Source: Spirogloea muscicola (taxonomy: Eukaryota; Streptophyta; Zygnematophyceae; Spirogloeales; Spirogloeaceae). From it: a stretch of DNA of 64,000 nt. The stretch spans positions 208,653 to 272,652 of the forward strand of contig WELB01000082.1 of NCBI GenBank assembly GCA_009602725.1. Reading direction: 5' to 3'. The notes beneath the pieces are model-generated. The model saw only the letters and a program-made list of their open reading frames with translations, searched no databases and was not told where the DNA came from. The position numbers and the translations under genes were made by a program. Below, piece by piece: positions 36,009 to 47,959 of this stretch (the first letter of the stretch is position 1; each line of letters begins with the position of its first letter).

Positions 36009-38016
36009 ATGATGCCGGCATCCGAGGACGGCTCCGGCCACGGCGGCGGCGGCAGCTCCCTGCTGGCCTCGGGCGAGCGGCACACGGTGGGAGGCTGCTC
36101 ATCGCCAGGAGTCCATTGCAGTGACCGACCGGCCCGCCGAGCCCTCCTGCGCCGCCGCCGCCTCGGCGGGCTGGCGAGGCGCGCGTCATTGCCTGCGCCA
36201 TTCGTCGGTGCGAGCGGCTGGCAGAGCCGTCCATTGCTGCTGCCACAAGTCTGCAGCCACTCGTCGTCTTTAGTAACGAAGAAGTAAACGGCGCACGCTC
36301 AAGATGACGGGAAAAAGGCCTCACGCCGATGCGGTCTGATCCGCAGCGGCATGCATCCTCTGGCCATGGCACTGACCAGCTCTCCCATCAACTCAGGCCG
36401 CTGGTCTTGGGAAGAGCGCTTGCCGACGCAAGTGCCCTGGCTGTGACGGTGGAAGCGCGCTCACCACGATCAGCCAGCAGATGCAGCGCTGTGGTCACTC
36501 GGTGGCGTGGAGGCAGCTTAAACTTAGCCAGGCTCGGAAATAGCAGGACAGGACTGCAAGAGGATGACTGAGCTTGTCCTCCACGGCCACCTGATATTGG
36601 CACGGGAGGCTGGTGATGAGCGTACTCACATCACAACAGGTGCTGGCTCTCCTTAGCGGCAGCCCTGCCTGACACCTAGGGTCCTGGCTCTGCAGGATGG
36701 TGACGAGCACAGTGTGGTTGCAGGCGACCCCGAGCAGCCCTACCCAGACATTTACACCTCGGAGCCCCCAGACAATCATGGCAAGTTCTCACACTGAGTG
36801 TCAGATTCTGGTTGTAGGCTTGCTCATATCAGCCTCTGTGCAACCATACAAAGATTGTTGCGCCCGCAGCTGCTCCATAGAATTGCTTGTTTGCGGGAGG
36901 GCGTCAATGGAGTAGAGCCCCACTCTTTGTCACAGCAGGGGACAATGCAGTATGTGAGATTACCTTATCGTGTCCTCACACAAGTGTTTGTGTTCTTACC
37001 AAACGGATCATTGCATTTTGTAAGTAATGAAGCAGTACGTGTCTACAGGGTCGGCAACCTCAATAGATGAGACGCTCACGGCCATCAAGGAGAAAATGTG
37101 GAACTACGGAGATGGTAAGATGCAGAGGTGTCAGGGACCACAACACAAGGAATTTACAGATCTCAGGCACTGTAATAGTTACAGAGCACTGATGGAATGC
37201 CAGGACACTTGCCAGCAGCACAGGTTTCAACCTTGCCTTCCTGGCCGTGTATTAACATTTTATGGTATATAGATTCGCCTCAAGTCAACCTACTCCTACC
37301 TCACCTTGATGGTTGACAATAAGGGCCTCTTGCAGCACTGATAATTACAAGATTGGCTTCTTATTTGCATTGCTTGCAGCCGCTCTGAAGGGGGTCGCTG
37401 AGGTGCTCGTTGGCTTTGGCATCAGTCCAACAATCCTTGGTTACTCGTATCCAAAGAGAAGGGAACCAACCTACAGTGATGCAGCATGCACATGCACTGC
37501 ATCTATAGATGATGATCTGCCTTTGTGGCTGATGTCGTCAACAAATCTGACTTGATAAGAAACTGCAAGATTGCCTTGACCATTGCTAAGCGAGGAGGAT
37601 ATCTTCATGGATGGTGAAGGGGAGGAAGGAGTGCCACGGCTCAAGAAGGATCGAGTACTATCCACATCTTCGTACTCGCGAAGGTCAGAGGAGCATGTAA
37701 AAAACCGTCGGATGAAGGACGATGAGGAGCAAGAGGAAGAAGAAGCACCTTTGGAAGGTCTGTGCTGTGGCTTACTGGAGCTGTGTGCATGGCATGATAC
37801 TTTTTAAGCTTACAAGGACCGGCTGGGGTCTCTATTTTTGCTTCTGAGCCTTTCTCTGAGACTGGGTTTGTCTTCCCTGAGAACAACGTATCGTGTCTGT
37901 CTCCTCACTGTCACATGATCTAAGGTGCTGATTGTCATATTGCAGATGAAGTGAGGCCTGCTCCCACATGGGAGGAAAGCTTTGAGGCATTTGGAGATGA
38001 CAAAAAGGACAAGTAG
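36009..38016 (+). CDS. Small acidic protein, 161 residues, unidentified
   Basis: I do not recognise this family. Six exons, 36009-36086, 36696-36780, 37049-37114, 37380-37402, 37595-37757 and 37946-38016, join in phase at every junction and end in TAG 38014-38016. The protein has a Gly-rich start (MMPASEDGSGHGGGG), an acidic piece with PEQPYPDIYTSEPPDNHG, a likely helix ETLTAIKEKMWNYGD, a mixed-charge stretch (EDIFMDGEGEEGVP, RRSEEHVKNRRMKDDEEQ), and an acidic aromatic tail APTWEESFEAFGDDKKDK. Intron 2 would begin with GC (CATG|GCAAGT), the consensus for GC-AG introns. No membrane or signal segment. The phase agreement across five introns supports a real gene. Confidence 0.65.
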
Positions 38017-40362
38017 TACCTGATAAGGCTAACCTGGTACTCCTATGTCTACCCCAAGAGGTTGTGGCAAGAAGACAATAGCCTCTTATCGTCTCACCTC
38101 TTTACTACAGCTGAGTGCCATGCGCTATGGGCATTGTGTTGCCACTTAGAGATATCAAGCACATGCTTAAGGATACTGTCCGAGGAAGGAGGCAAGGTAG
38201 TCCAAGGTGGATGTCGTCACTGCCCTGGACTGGAGCTTGATGCAGGATTGACTTAGATGACATCTGTACAAATACGAGGCTACGAAGTGTGCATTTGCTG
38301 GCAACCTGTGTGAGCTTGCGCCGTTCCTTTTATTTGTTTCATACTGCGGTAACTGGCTTACGCTCACGGGTCCTGATCAAGAGCATGAGTCATGCCCACA
38401 GGGCTGAGCATAATGTCGGCTGACAACGTAGATGCAACAGCTGGACATGTAGGCGAGGTCACTCCGAAGGTCGATGCAGACTGCGACCAGGGCTTGTAGA
38501 AATTTGGAGGGAGATTTCATTAATTGCAATTACTGTGTGTGAGCACGTTGCGGCCCTGCTTTGCAGTATCAAGATTGCGATGCATCACATCCTCATCGCA
38601 TCTTCGCATATCGCACTGTCACTGTTGTCTCAAGTGCCTGCTTGGACGAAGGCGAAATAGATGGAGGCTTCGCATGAGTCACTGCCTGATATTTCACGGA
38701 GCAGGCAGCCGAATCTTCCCGTACATAGCATAGGGGCTTCGTTTCATGTAGCCCCGCTTTCTGCATTAGCTTTTGCCTGAACAATGTATTAGCTTGAGTT
38801 GGCCACCTTTTCACTTGGAAGAAGCTCGCTTTCACTTCATGCGAACAGCGCTCCTTCTCTCCATGTCGCTGCTTAGCTCGTAGTTTGGCCCCTTCGAACC
38901 TTGTCAATTCTTATCGGGCTGGCTTCTCACAGCCCTTGCCCCCATTGGGAGAGCCACTTCTTCTCCATCCCGCTGCTACCGACGGGTCGGGAAGTTGCGG
39001 CTGCGTAAGCCAAACCGTGTCATCCTGTTCAAGTTCAAGTTACTCGGGACAAAAACGACTTTGAAAGCTGAGGTTCGCATGTCATGGACAATAGCAACAG
39101 TATCCTTGGAGTGTGACAGGCCGCGTCCTATAAGTCACATCCTCTGTGATCATCTTTTCCAGCAAATACATGGATCATCGCTCAGCGCAAATTGGTGAAC
39201 TAACTTCAGTAATTCAGGCCTTACTGACGGTTTTGTTTAGCTCAGCACTCTCTTCAATCTTTGAGCAAAAGCATCCATTGCTTCAAGGCATGGTTGATCT
39301 GGTGTCTTGAAGCCTTTACATGCTATATTGTCTATATGTGCTTATGATTGTGTTCTCTTTCATAGGTTTCACATGTGTTTGACGTGGCCAAGAGACCGGT
39401 CGACAGTGTGTCCAGGCTGCCCCCAAGCTGAGAAATATCAGAAAGTGTCTTCTTATCAGCGTGTGCAGCATCTCAAGATTCGTAGTGAACCAGCTACAGA
39501 AATGAATGCGAAACAGTTTTTAGTACTTTCTAAGGGCCTGCTATTTACAACTAATGGAGTAAAATGTGCTGTAATCTAATGCTTGCAAATTGGCCTACCA
39601 TTGCCATAGCTGCTCTCTCTGCCTGTGATGAGGTAGATGAGTATGCATAGGTCACCAAGTATAATGTGTCTAAGAATGGTCTGCTGGGGAGGATCACATA
39701 TGGCTATCCAGTGATTGCAGATTCAGGAAGACACTTGCATCAGATACCTCGTGCTCCCTTCGGAAACGCTGGCTCAAAGCAAGCACCATTGATAACAGAG
39801 GTCAAAGTCAGCAGATCATCAGCATTAAGAGAAAGACATCTTGTGGGGACAAGTGAGGGAGCCCACCCAATCTGACCTACGTGCATCAAAAATGGTCATC
39901 TTGTGTTTTGAGTGTTCACCTGGTTGTCTGCATATCAGCTTCATTTGCTCCAGTTGTGCGTGGAGCTGCCAAGTACCACCTGCACATACTCCTAGGCACA
40001 TCTGTAAAAGAGGCAGGTCACAACATGATTGACAACAAGTGCATGATCGAGTCGTTTGGCATATTGCAACTTTGCAGTAACCATTTGTCATATTGCTTGA
40101 TCGGCAGCTCAAAAACACAGCCCTAGACTTCATGTTCACAGTCAATACTCAAGCAGAGTTACTTAAGAAGGTGCAAGCTCTCACCTTTAATAATGTCTTG
40201 CCTCTGGTCTGCATCACTTGAGGCAGTTGGGCCAGTCGGATCAATTGAGCAAGAGAGCGTCGTCATCTTGCCGGACCAAAGCCTTGTGAAGCATGCAGCC
40301 CATTACGCTTGGGGGAAGAAGAAAAGCATGTCAATGGGCCACGGACTAATTTCAAGTTGAAC
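38017..40362. other. Intergenic region with one repeat block at 38765-38965
   Basis: Family D lies at about 38765-38865, directly followed by a hairpin unit at 38870-38965. That unit is nearly identical to 28885-28975 (TAGTTTGGCCCCTTCGAACC, then GGGCTGGCTTCTCACAGCCC). The remaining 2 kb has no recognised gene, only short open frames. Confidence 0.5.
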
Positions 40363-42775
40363 TTAACATCGTAGGAGCTCCAAGAAAACAAATGTGTTCC
40401 ATAGAGAGTGCAGCACCATGGATGCCAGGAGGTTGCGTGATCGAACATAAACAACACCAATAACAATTCCCAGGAAGTACAGGGGCAGCAGCCGCTGGAG
40501 ACTGAAGTGCGCGAGCGCAAAGGCCAAGGCACTGGTGCCAACGGCCGCCCACACTGGTAGATATCGAGTAAGCGAGGCCAGCAGGAAGCCGCGGAAGATG
40601 ACCTCTTCCCAGATGGGAGCACAGATGGATACCACCACAACATACAGCACCACTGCTATGGGATCTCTGGCCACAAGAGAGTGCTCAAACTGCGTCGTCG
40701 TAGGAAATGCCCCGGGTAAAGGAAAGGGCACCAGGTTGATGTTGATCTGGGAGAGGAGGTTGACAGTCGGGAACATGAGGCAGCCAAGCAGTGTCTCCAT
40801 GTACCACCTGCCCCTGAAGTTCACGGGAAACCAGCCGTGCGGCAGAGGCTGGAATCGTGCCAGGCAGCGGTGCAGGATGGTGAGGCCAATGGTCATCTCG
40901 GCCAAGTCCGTCACGAGGCTGTACAGGGCCTGTCCTCTGTAAGTCAGCACAGCTCGATTGCAGCCGACGGCGTGCGCTGCCATGGGAATGGCCCATGAGC
41001 CCACCAACCAGAACGCAGCAAACCACAGGAACATGACCTGTGCATGCACACCCAAACAGCAAAGAGGACTGATGTGACTGAATCAGCCCACAAGACCGCA
41101 CCTTCCACTGTTCAAACAATGTGAAGAACATGCACCACTCCTCTCCACAGACAGGAAACAAGCATCTACAGACCATGGCAAATTGTCTCACTACTGCCAT
41201 CCAGATCCGCAGTGATGAGCTAGACAACAATTCATCCAAGACAAGGGAGACTCGTCCACCCCCTCCAGTTATCATCTCTGGTCCCCTCTATACTTCGAGC
41301 AACTGGTATGAGTGAAACATGGGGGCGAGAAACTTACCTGTAGAATAGTGTCGGCTTTCCACGGGACTGTCCAGGGTGGCGAGCCTGCAGGTGATGATGG
41401 TGGTGGCTGCATTTGCATCACAAAAGCTGGACAATCAGCTTGTGAGGACCTTGCAGGACTCAGACAAGGGCTACTCATTGTGACACGCCGATGATGAAAC
41501 AACGGTGGTGCATGTTGCGCAATTGCATGTGGACCTCCAAGAGCTTCCTGCCTGCCACATGCCTGAGCCGGCATTGGGGAAGGTTGTCCTGGTTCAGGCT
41601 GTGCTGACGATATCGAGCTGCAGTGGCAAGCATATCTGCCACGAAACCCACAGCGGGGGACAGCACCCTTGCTGCTCGCCAACTCTCCCCTCTGGCCATT
41701 CGAATGTTTGGAGCGCACAGTGTAAGTATGACTGTTGAGCATACTCATATAGTGTAATGGTGTTATCATGACGAGATCAAACACGGCACTATCTGTAAAT
41801 CATACTGCTGCTGAAGCAGATTACACTGCACGGTGCATGCCTATCATTCGAAAGTCAAGGAGAGAGAGGATGTTAGAGATAGGACTTACCCTTTCTACGA
41901 GGCCACCTGTTCTTGCATATGAGAATATCCCAGCGTCTTCTTGCAGTGTCCCCGCAAATACTGTGAATGGCCACACAGGTGGGCAAGGCAGCACATCCCG
42001 ATCCAGTGAGACTAACAATGAAAGTGTGCTTCTGAAGCTACCAGTCAGAGCTGCTAGCTCGTGGCACCCGTCCCCCCTCTGATAGCAGGCTCAAGAAACT
42101 AAGCCGATGAAGCTGTACCCAAGCAGCCACAGAGCACATTGTCCAAGCTGAGCAGCACAGCTGCCACAGTCGGCTCATAGCACACCATCTCATGACATTA
42201 GGCAGGCGTACAGCCACATGCAAATGTTCACGGTGTTTATCTCAGCCGGAAACCCACATCCATAACGGGCTCGGGCAGGCTTCCCAGCAGAACTGCTTGC
42301 AATTGTGGCATCATGTGGCTGGCGCGAGTATCTCAAAGTCCGTTGTGTTGTCAAGCCCCTGCTCACAGAAGGCGGTCGCCTGAGAAGCCGAAAAACGCCA
42401 CTACTTATCATGCAGCACTGTCAAGCACTGCCACAGCCAAGGGCAACCTCAGAAGCAAAACCCAAACCCTGAAACCCTTAAACCCTTAGCAGCGCCCCAC
42501 TCAAGCAACATTTAGCGAGTTCGAAGGACGCATGACGATGTGCGAAAACGCAAGCGGCACGCACCAGATCAGCCGCGGGCGAGGAGCCGAAGGTGCAAGC
42601 GGCTGCTGGCCTTCACGGCGTGATCGGCTTGGCAGCTGCTGAAGGCAGCGACCGGCTGCTGTCCCTGCAGGCGAACAGGGGGCCTCGAGACGGGGATCAG
42701 GGGCTGCGGGAGGCATTCTCGCACCAAGCCCGAGGCTCGCCGTCGCAGACCCCCACTCGTGCGTAGATACATCAT
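40363..42775 (-). CDS. CPBP/CAAX-type intramembrane protease, plant plastid type
   Basis: CPBP family proteins are multi-pass membrane proteins; plant members of this subgroup are plastid proteins. The last exon 41037-40363 is secure: VMFLWFAAFWLVGSWAIPMA, TYRGQALYSLVTDLAE, ILHRCLARFQPLPHGWF, then the signature APIWEEVIFRGFLLASLTRY with EExxxR, FALAHFSLQRLLPLYFLG and MVLHSLWNTFVFLELL. The exon before it ends at 41338 with SPPWTVPWKADTILQ. A further exon near 42010-41895 encodes EDAGIFSYARTGGLVER. A likely first exon at 42775 (MMYLRTSGGLRRRASGLVRE) looks like a transit peptide, but its joins were not resolved. Glu, His and Asn/His motif residues are present. Confidence 0.85.
42455..42495. promoter_or_regulatory. 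Telobox-like repeats upstream in the CPBP gene
   Basis: The plus strand reads CCCAAACCCTGAAACCCTTAAACCCTTAG (described in parts: AAACCCTGAAACCC, TTAAACCCTTAG), four loosely spaced degenerate telomere units. They lie in the likely first intron of the minus-strand CPBP gene, like those in NOSIP intron 1. Confidence 0.45.
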
Positions 42776-43056
42776 GGCTAAGCGCGGCGACCTGCAGGAG
42801 GCAAGGCCATGATCGCTGGCCAGAGCACGGCGGCCAACGACGGAGGCAGGTGCGACGGCGTGGCGACGGCCGTCTCGGTGGCGCTGCCGCCGTCGCGAGG
42901 CAAGCACCGCGCCATGCCTCGACACGGAGGCACGGGGAAGCCCCGAGCGCAGCGCAGAGCAGCCTCTGACGGCGCGACTACCTGCCGGAGGCGGCCTTGC
43001 AGACGCGGCCGGCCGCCTCGCGCGCGCCGCGGGCGCGCCGCGTGCCTGCGCCGCCG

Positions 43057-43330
43057 NNNNNNNNNNNNNNNNNNNNNNNNNNNNNNNNNNNNNNNNNNNN
43101 NNNNNNNNNNNNNNNNNNNNNNNNNNNNNNNNNNNNNNNNNNNNNNNNNNNNNNNNNNNNNNNNNNNNNNNNNNNNNNNNNNNNNNNNNNNNNNNNNNNN
43201 NNNNNNNNNNNNNNNNNNNNNNNNNNNNNNNNNNNNNNNNNNNNNNNNNNNNNNNNNNNNNNNNNNNNNNNNNNNNNNNNNNNNNNNNNNNNNNNNNNNN
43301 NNNNNNNNNNNNNNNNNNNNNNNNNNNNNN
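43057..43330. other. Assembly gap (run of N)
   Basis: 274 unknown bases between the divergent CPBP and TPK genes. Flanks on both sides are extremely GC-rich, so the gap probably replaces a hard-to-sequence shared promoter. Apparent open frames across it have no meaning. Confidence 0.98.
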
Positions 43331-43446
43331 CCGGACTGGCGTCGGGCGCCAGGCCCGGGCGCTGCCAGTGCCGGCTCGAGCGGCGGGACTGCGGCCAGCT
43401 GAGCTGAGCGGCGTGGCCAGCTGAGCTGAGCGGTGCGACCGCGGCC

Positions 43447-45816
43447 ATGGACGCCGGCGAGGCGCCGCTGCTGGGAGGCTCCGGGCGCGAGCGCGGCAGC
43501 AGGGCCGCCGGGCGCCGCGTCACCTTCGCCGCCACGCCCACCATCAAGCTGCTCAAGGACGTCGACAGGTCCGGCTCCCGGGGGCACCTTCTCCGAAGCG
43601 CCCTCCCCGTCGTCGCCAAGCGTGCTGATCAAGCAACCGGCTGCATTCCGAACGAGAGTGGCCACTGGCTCAGCACTGTGGAGCGCTGCTTTCTGAGCAG
43701 AGCTTGGACTTCGATGGGACCCATTTCGCCAGATGCTCGTTCGTTTGTCGCCAATACTAATGGCCGAGCTGCAGTACACGCTCTTACTTGATGATGTAGC
43801 TTCTTGATGTTGTATATCTGATTGACTGATGATCATGGCACGTAGTCAACCAATCGACGAGTAAGTTGGCGCAACTTGGTACGTCTGTCGGTATGCAGCG
43901 CTCAGCAACGTCTGCAGCGGAGAACCAGCTCTCGAATCAAGACAGGGCCGCAGGCCAGCGATGTCGCGGCCTCAGGCGGCCAGAAGCAAAGCCCCGCCTC
44001 CACCATCGACAATTCGAGCACTCCTTCCATCCTGCTCCAAGCATGCATTGCTGTGGCACTTTACTTCACGCTCGGCCTCGTCACGTACTTCTCTCACTTT
44101 GACGACATCGAGGGCAAGAAGACGGTGACGGTGGTCGATGCGATCTACTTCTGCGTTGTCACAATGACGACCGTGGGCTATGGGGACCTCCACCCAGCTA
44201 ACGATCGCGCCAAGCTCATCACATGCGCTTTTGTCTTTGTCGGCTTCGCCGTTGTTGATCTCGTGCTAAGGTGCAACCCCTCTTTACAATGGACATACTC
44301 ACTGACATACACATACAAGCAACGCAGAGCTCCTCCACAGTAAGGCGCTTTAAGCCAGCCTAAAAAGAATGAACATGGTTTGAAAGGGCTGGAATGCGCA
44401 AACTCAGCATTGGTGCCCTGTGCTTTGCAATGCTTCGCGGTCACTCCAACTTCTGCTGTTTAAATACGATGAAATTGGAGGCCTGACAAATACCGGGTGT
44501 TGTCTCCAGCGCAGCCGGCAACTACATTCTGGAGAAGCAAGAGAAGCTTCTGCTGCAAGCTTTCCAGGAGGACAGGTGAGATATTCTCCATGCGACGCTA
44601 ATAGCTATGGTGCTCAGCTGACAGCCGAAATGTCCAAAAGCAGGTCAAGGTCTCGACTAGCAAATATGATGGTAGTGACATGTATCAAGCCGTTGGGCTC
44701 TACCCTGTACTTCTCCCCTGTGCTCCACAGCAATTATCTGACTCCAACTAGAGCACCATGACTATACTGCCAGGGGCAATGAAGACAGTGCTCCTGAGGG
44801 TTCAGCTTGCCGCAGGAAGATCTGGCTGTGCCTGACCCTCGTCCTCCTGGGCATGTCGGCAGGTCAGACACAAGTGCTCACCTCTTGACCATTCTCTTGC
44901 TAATTTGCCTGTAAAGACCAAAAGTCGATGAGCTTGTCCCCCTTGCAGAATTGGCCTCCACTGGTAGACTGCACTGTCACTTGCTCATCACCCTGCCAAC
45001 TGGCATATCAGAATTGGAAGATCAGTTTGTCATCCACGGCATGTGCCTGCTAGCAGGTGTATGTGTATTGTGCTTTGTGGAGGGCATGTCCCTCACAGAC
45101 GCCCTCTATTGTGTGTGCGTCTCTGTGACCACTGTGGGCTACGGCGACCTCAGCTTCAAAGTGGGTCATGTACTGTGGCTCCAACGCAATGCCTGCATGT
45201 CCATTGCCTTGCTTCTATTGCTGCATTGTTTCGTTTAGTGCCAGCCGCATGACAAGTATATCCCTGACGTGAGGAGGTCGTTGGTGGCAGACCATGGAGG
45301 GCAGGCTGTTTGCGACTGCCTGGCTACTGGGTTCCACCATCTTTGTGGCCCAATTCTTCTTTTACTTAGCTGAATATCGGCTGGAGTCTCGCCAGCACAA
45401 GCTGACGGCGTGGGCGCTGTCCCGGGCTCTCACGGATGCAGACCTGGAAGCTGCTGATCTGGACGACAATGGCAGCGTCAGGTAGGACTTCTATACCAGC
45501 AGCTAAGGGGCCATCTTTAGGTTCACTGGTCTGTGGCACCACCTCAGCAGGTAGCGAGTTGGCATGCCTTTGCAGAGGGCCTTGCTATAGCTGACTTTCT
45601 CTTACTTTCGCCTATTCACAAGCAGCGGTGATGGAGAGAAAGTTGAGAAGTAGCTCGTCTTTCCAATGTCTCAGCCTGGCGGAGTTTGTCCTCTTCAAGT
45701 TGGAGGAGATTGGCAAGGTGGAGAAGGAGGACATTGTGTCAATTTGCAAGGAGTTTGATAGGCTTGACGTCAACCACTCTGGCAGCCTGGATATTACTGA
45801 CCTACGAGGAGTGTGA
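43447..45816 (+). CDS. TPK: Two-pore K+ channel, TPK/KCO type with EF hands
   Basis: TPKs are K+-selective channels of plant vacuolar or other endomembranes, regulated by cytosolic Ca2+. Exon 1 is 43447-43568 (MDAGEAPLLGG, RRVTFAATPTIKLL) and exon 2 is 43900-44270: TM1 ACIAVALYFTLGLVTYFSHF, pore 1 VVTMTTVGYGDLHPAN, TM2 LITCAFVFVGFAVVDLVL. Exon 3 at about 44515-44577 carries AAGNYILEKQEKLLLQAF, then TM3 KIWLCLTLVLLGMSA (about 44755-44863). Pore 2 SVTTVGYGDLSFK (about 45056-45160) and TM4 TAWLLGSTIFVAQFFFYLAE follow. The C-terminus has EF-hand-like DLDDNGSV (near 45470) and, in the last exon from about 45675, LDVNHSGSLDITDL, ending at 45814-45816. Both filters are TVGYGD. A canonical 14-3-3 site is not evident; QRRTSSR is the nearest. 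One intron carries a hairpin repeat (44345-44395). Confidence 0.92.
44345..44395 (-). repeat. Hairpin unit inside a TPK intron
   Basis: AAGCCAGCCTAAAAAGAATG followed by AACATGGTTTGAAAGGGC is a degenerate reverse-oriented hairpin-family copy. It is the only copy I saw inside a gene. Confidence 0.5.
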
Positions 45817-47320
45817 CATAGGCCTTATGCCTGCCTGACGCAGGGGCAATGACAAGCACAAACCTGTATCTGCTAAACGTTCACGGTTGGTTGACAAGCA
45901 GATCCTGACCTCCACGGTAGTACCAGTTTGACTTTGTACAGAAGGTATGCACACACTTAGCATGTGACAGTCTTCCAACACACGCTCGGCAAGGTGTTGT
46001 GAGAAGTGAAATTCCACTGCAAGCTCATTCTGGAGCATCTGCTATTAAGCAGTCGGTCATGTTTCCGTATACCGACTTGCCATACTATTTCGATGTCCAC
46101 CAATATGACTTCGCTTCGCAATTCCCCTTAGCATTTAGGAGTAGTCACTCAGATTTCTCTGGCAGCTGAACGCTCAAGACTAGGTATTATGGTGGGCAGT
46201 TGAGGAGTGAAAGAAGGCTTCACATGCTTCTGCGAGCAGGGCTTTTGCCACGTAACTTGATGCCCTAAGCATTTGGATGCATGCAAGACTTGGGTCTGGC
46301 CTCATAGCTAATGATCATGCCTGTGAGATAAGCACAAGGAATGAAAACTCTTAGACTCCTGCAACAAGGGCCCAGCAGACACGCCACAGGAAGTGCATGC
46401 AGCTTTGATAAGTCCCAAAGAATGATGTGCGCCATCCAGCCTGGTCATCAGGGCTTCCTGGGCGAGGAGGCTCCCATCTCTCATGCCAGTGTTTCCTGCC
46501 ACTATTTGGCTGTCGTTGAGAGGCTCACATGTTTGACATTGAGCGTGCACCTCGTTGGCCCTGTGGGCAGCCTTGCGCCCCCATGCAGGCGCCTTCGTGG
46601 GCAAATTCACTGGCATCCGTTGCCATCTACTTAGAGGCCGGTCATCCCGGCTCCTCTTTGCACCTTCTGGCCCTTTCAGACCTTATACGTCCCTCTGGGG
46701 CTGGCCTCTCAACCCCAATGCCTCACATGGAAGAGCTGTTTCTCTTCGAGACTTTGTTCATCATTCTGTGGAATGTGATTTTCAAAAACCCTCGACTGCT
46801 TCTTCTCGCCTCGTTCTCGCGCTTTCTCCATCCCGTCTGGCGCTTTCTCCGCTACTCTTTGATTCGCGTGTGGGCTGGCTTTTCACAGCCGTTGCGAGGA
46901 ATTCACGAAGAGCTGCTACTTCAGGGGACCCGCTACCAGGAGACCAGTTTCCCTAACCCGACCTGCGGCTGCTTAGCATGCCAACCCAAATGAAGAAGGG
47001 CTAGAACACAGATGGGATGAACAAGGCCTGGAAGGTATCCTCAAGGTGCATACAACACGGAACATGCACAAGGGGCCAGCCCACGGAAGAGCGACAGGGG
47101 CCAGAAGCGACGGAAGAAGAGCGCAAGCTGTGCCGGAGGGGAGGTTCCGCCGAAGGGGGAGAAGCCGTCGGGGCCCGCTGCCGGGAAGGGACTGGCAAGC
47201 TTCCGGCCGCCTTCCGCCTTCCGTCTTCGCGCTTCCCCTGGCCCCCTTTTCGTACTTTGTTCCTCCTTTTTCTGGGCTGGCTTTTCCAGCCCCTATCCTC
47301 AATGGGTGATCCCCAAGCGG
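45817..47320. other. Intergenic region with repeats in the second half
   Basis: Positions 45817-46600 hold nothing recognised. Hairpin units occur near 46670-46740, 46870-46890 and 47240-47310. Positions 46923-46976 (GGGACCCGCTACCAGGAGAC, then GACCTGCGGCTGCTTAG) match 29207-29265 closely and belong to family G. Confidence 0.5.
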
Positions 47321-47790
47321 CTCGCTCCGGTGGCTCGCATTTAAATCGGGCCCGCGGTGAAGCGGGGGGTGAAAGACAGGTTCCCACCTACCCCACCCCG
47401 GACCTGTGCTCGGGGGCCCCGCGGTGCGCCAGCCGTCCGATCGCCTGGCATCCCACGGGCCCGTCTGCCCCCCGCGCGAGCGGGGCGCCAGAGCGCGCCG
47501 TGGATCTTGCGGATCGACGGTGATCTCGACCCCGGGCCCGCCGACTTTCCGGGCCCCCGGGCACGAGGGAGGCCGGGGCCGGGGGCGGCAGAAGGCGAGG
47601 GAGGTGGCACGCGGGGGAAGAGGCTGGTAACAGGTCTGAGGGGTTTACGGGGAGAGAGGGTCGGGCTGCAGGGGAGGGAGGCGGGGAGGGCCACGGGGCC
47701 GGGGAGGCGGGCGGGAGGAGGGAGGGAGGGGGGGCGCGGGGGAGAGGACGGAAATGCGAGGGAGGCCGATTTCCGAGCCTTTCCAAAATC
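47321..47790. other. Very GC-rich island without a gene
   Basis: About 470 bp, purine-rich toward its right end (GGGAGGGAGGCGGGGAGGG-type runs). Frames on both strands stay open only because of composition. It resembles a CpG-rich spacer. No rRNA, tRNA or known protein is visible. Confidence 0.45.
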
Positions 47791-47959
47791 ATGGTGAGGG
47801 GGTAATTTAGGGCGCCCCTAGCACTCACGAATGAGCACATGCGTATTCGACGAGCTAAGCCGAGGAGCCCGAGCACGACCACGCAAGCCATCAACCCGCA
47901 GAGGAGGCCTTCCAGGGGGCTCTCACATTGCTCTCCGGGCCCGCTGGGCCCGCCGCAGC

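Noticed and set aside
35478-36372. Long overlapping open frames on both strands
   Set aside because: GC-rich, poly-Arg/Ala/Pro products across an N. This is a composition effect; only the short exon 36009-36086 fits a spliced gene.
42778-43836. Open frames crossing 43057-43330
   Set aside because: They run through a block of N and have no meaning.
47321-47790. 18S/28S rRNA gene fragment
   Set aside because: GC content is suggestive, but no conserved rRNA core sequence is visible.
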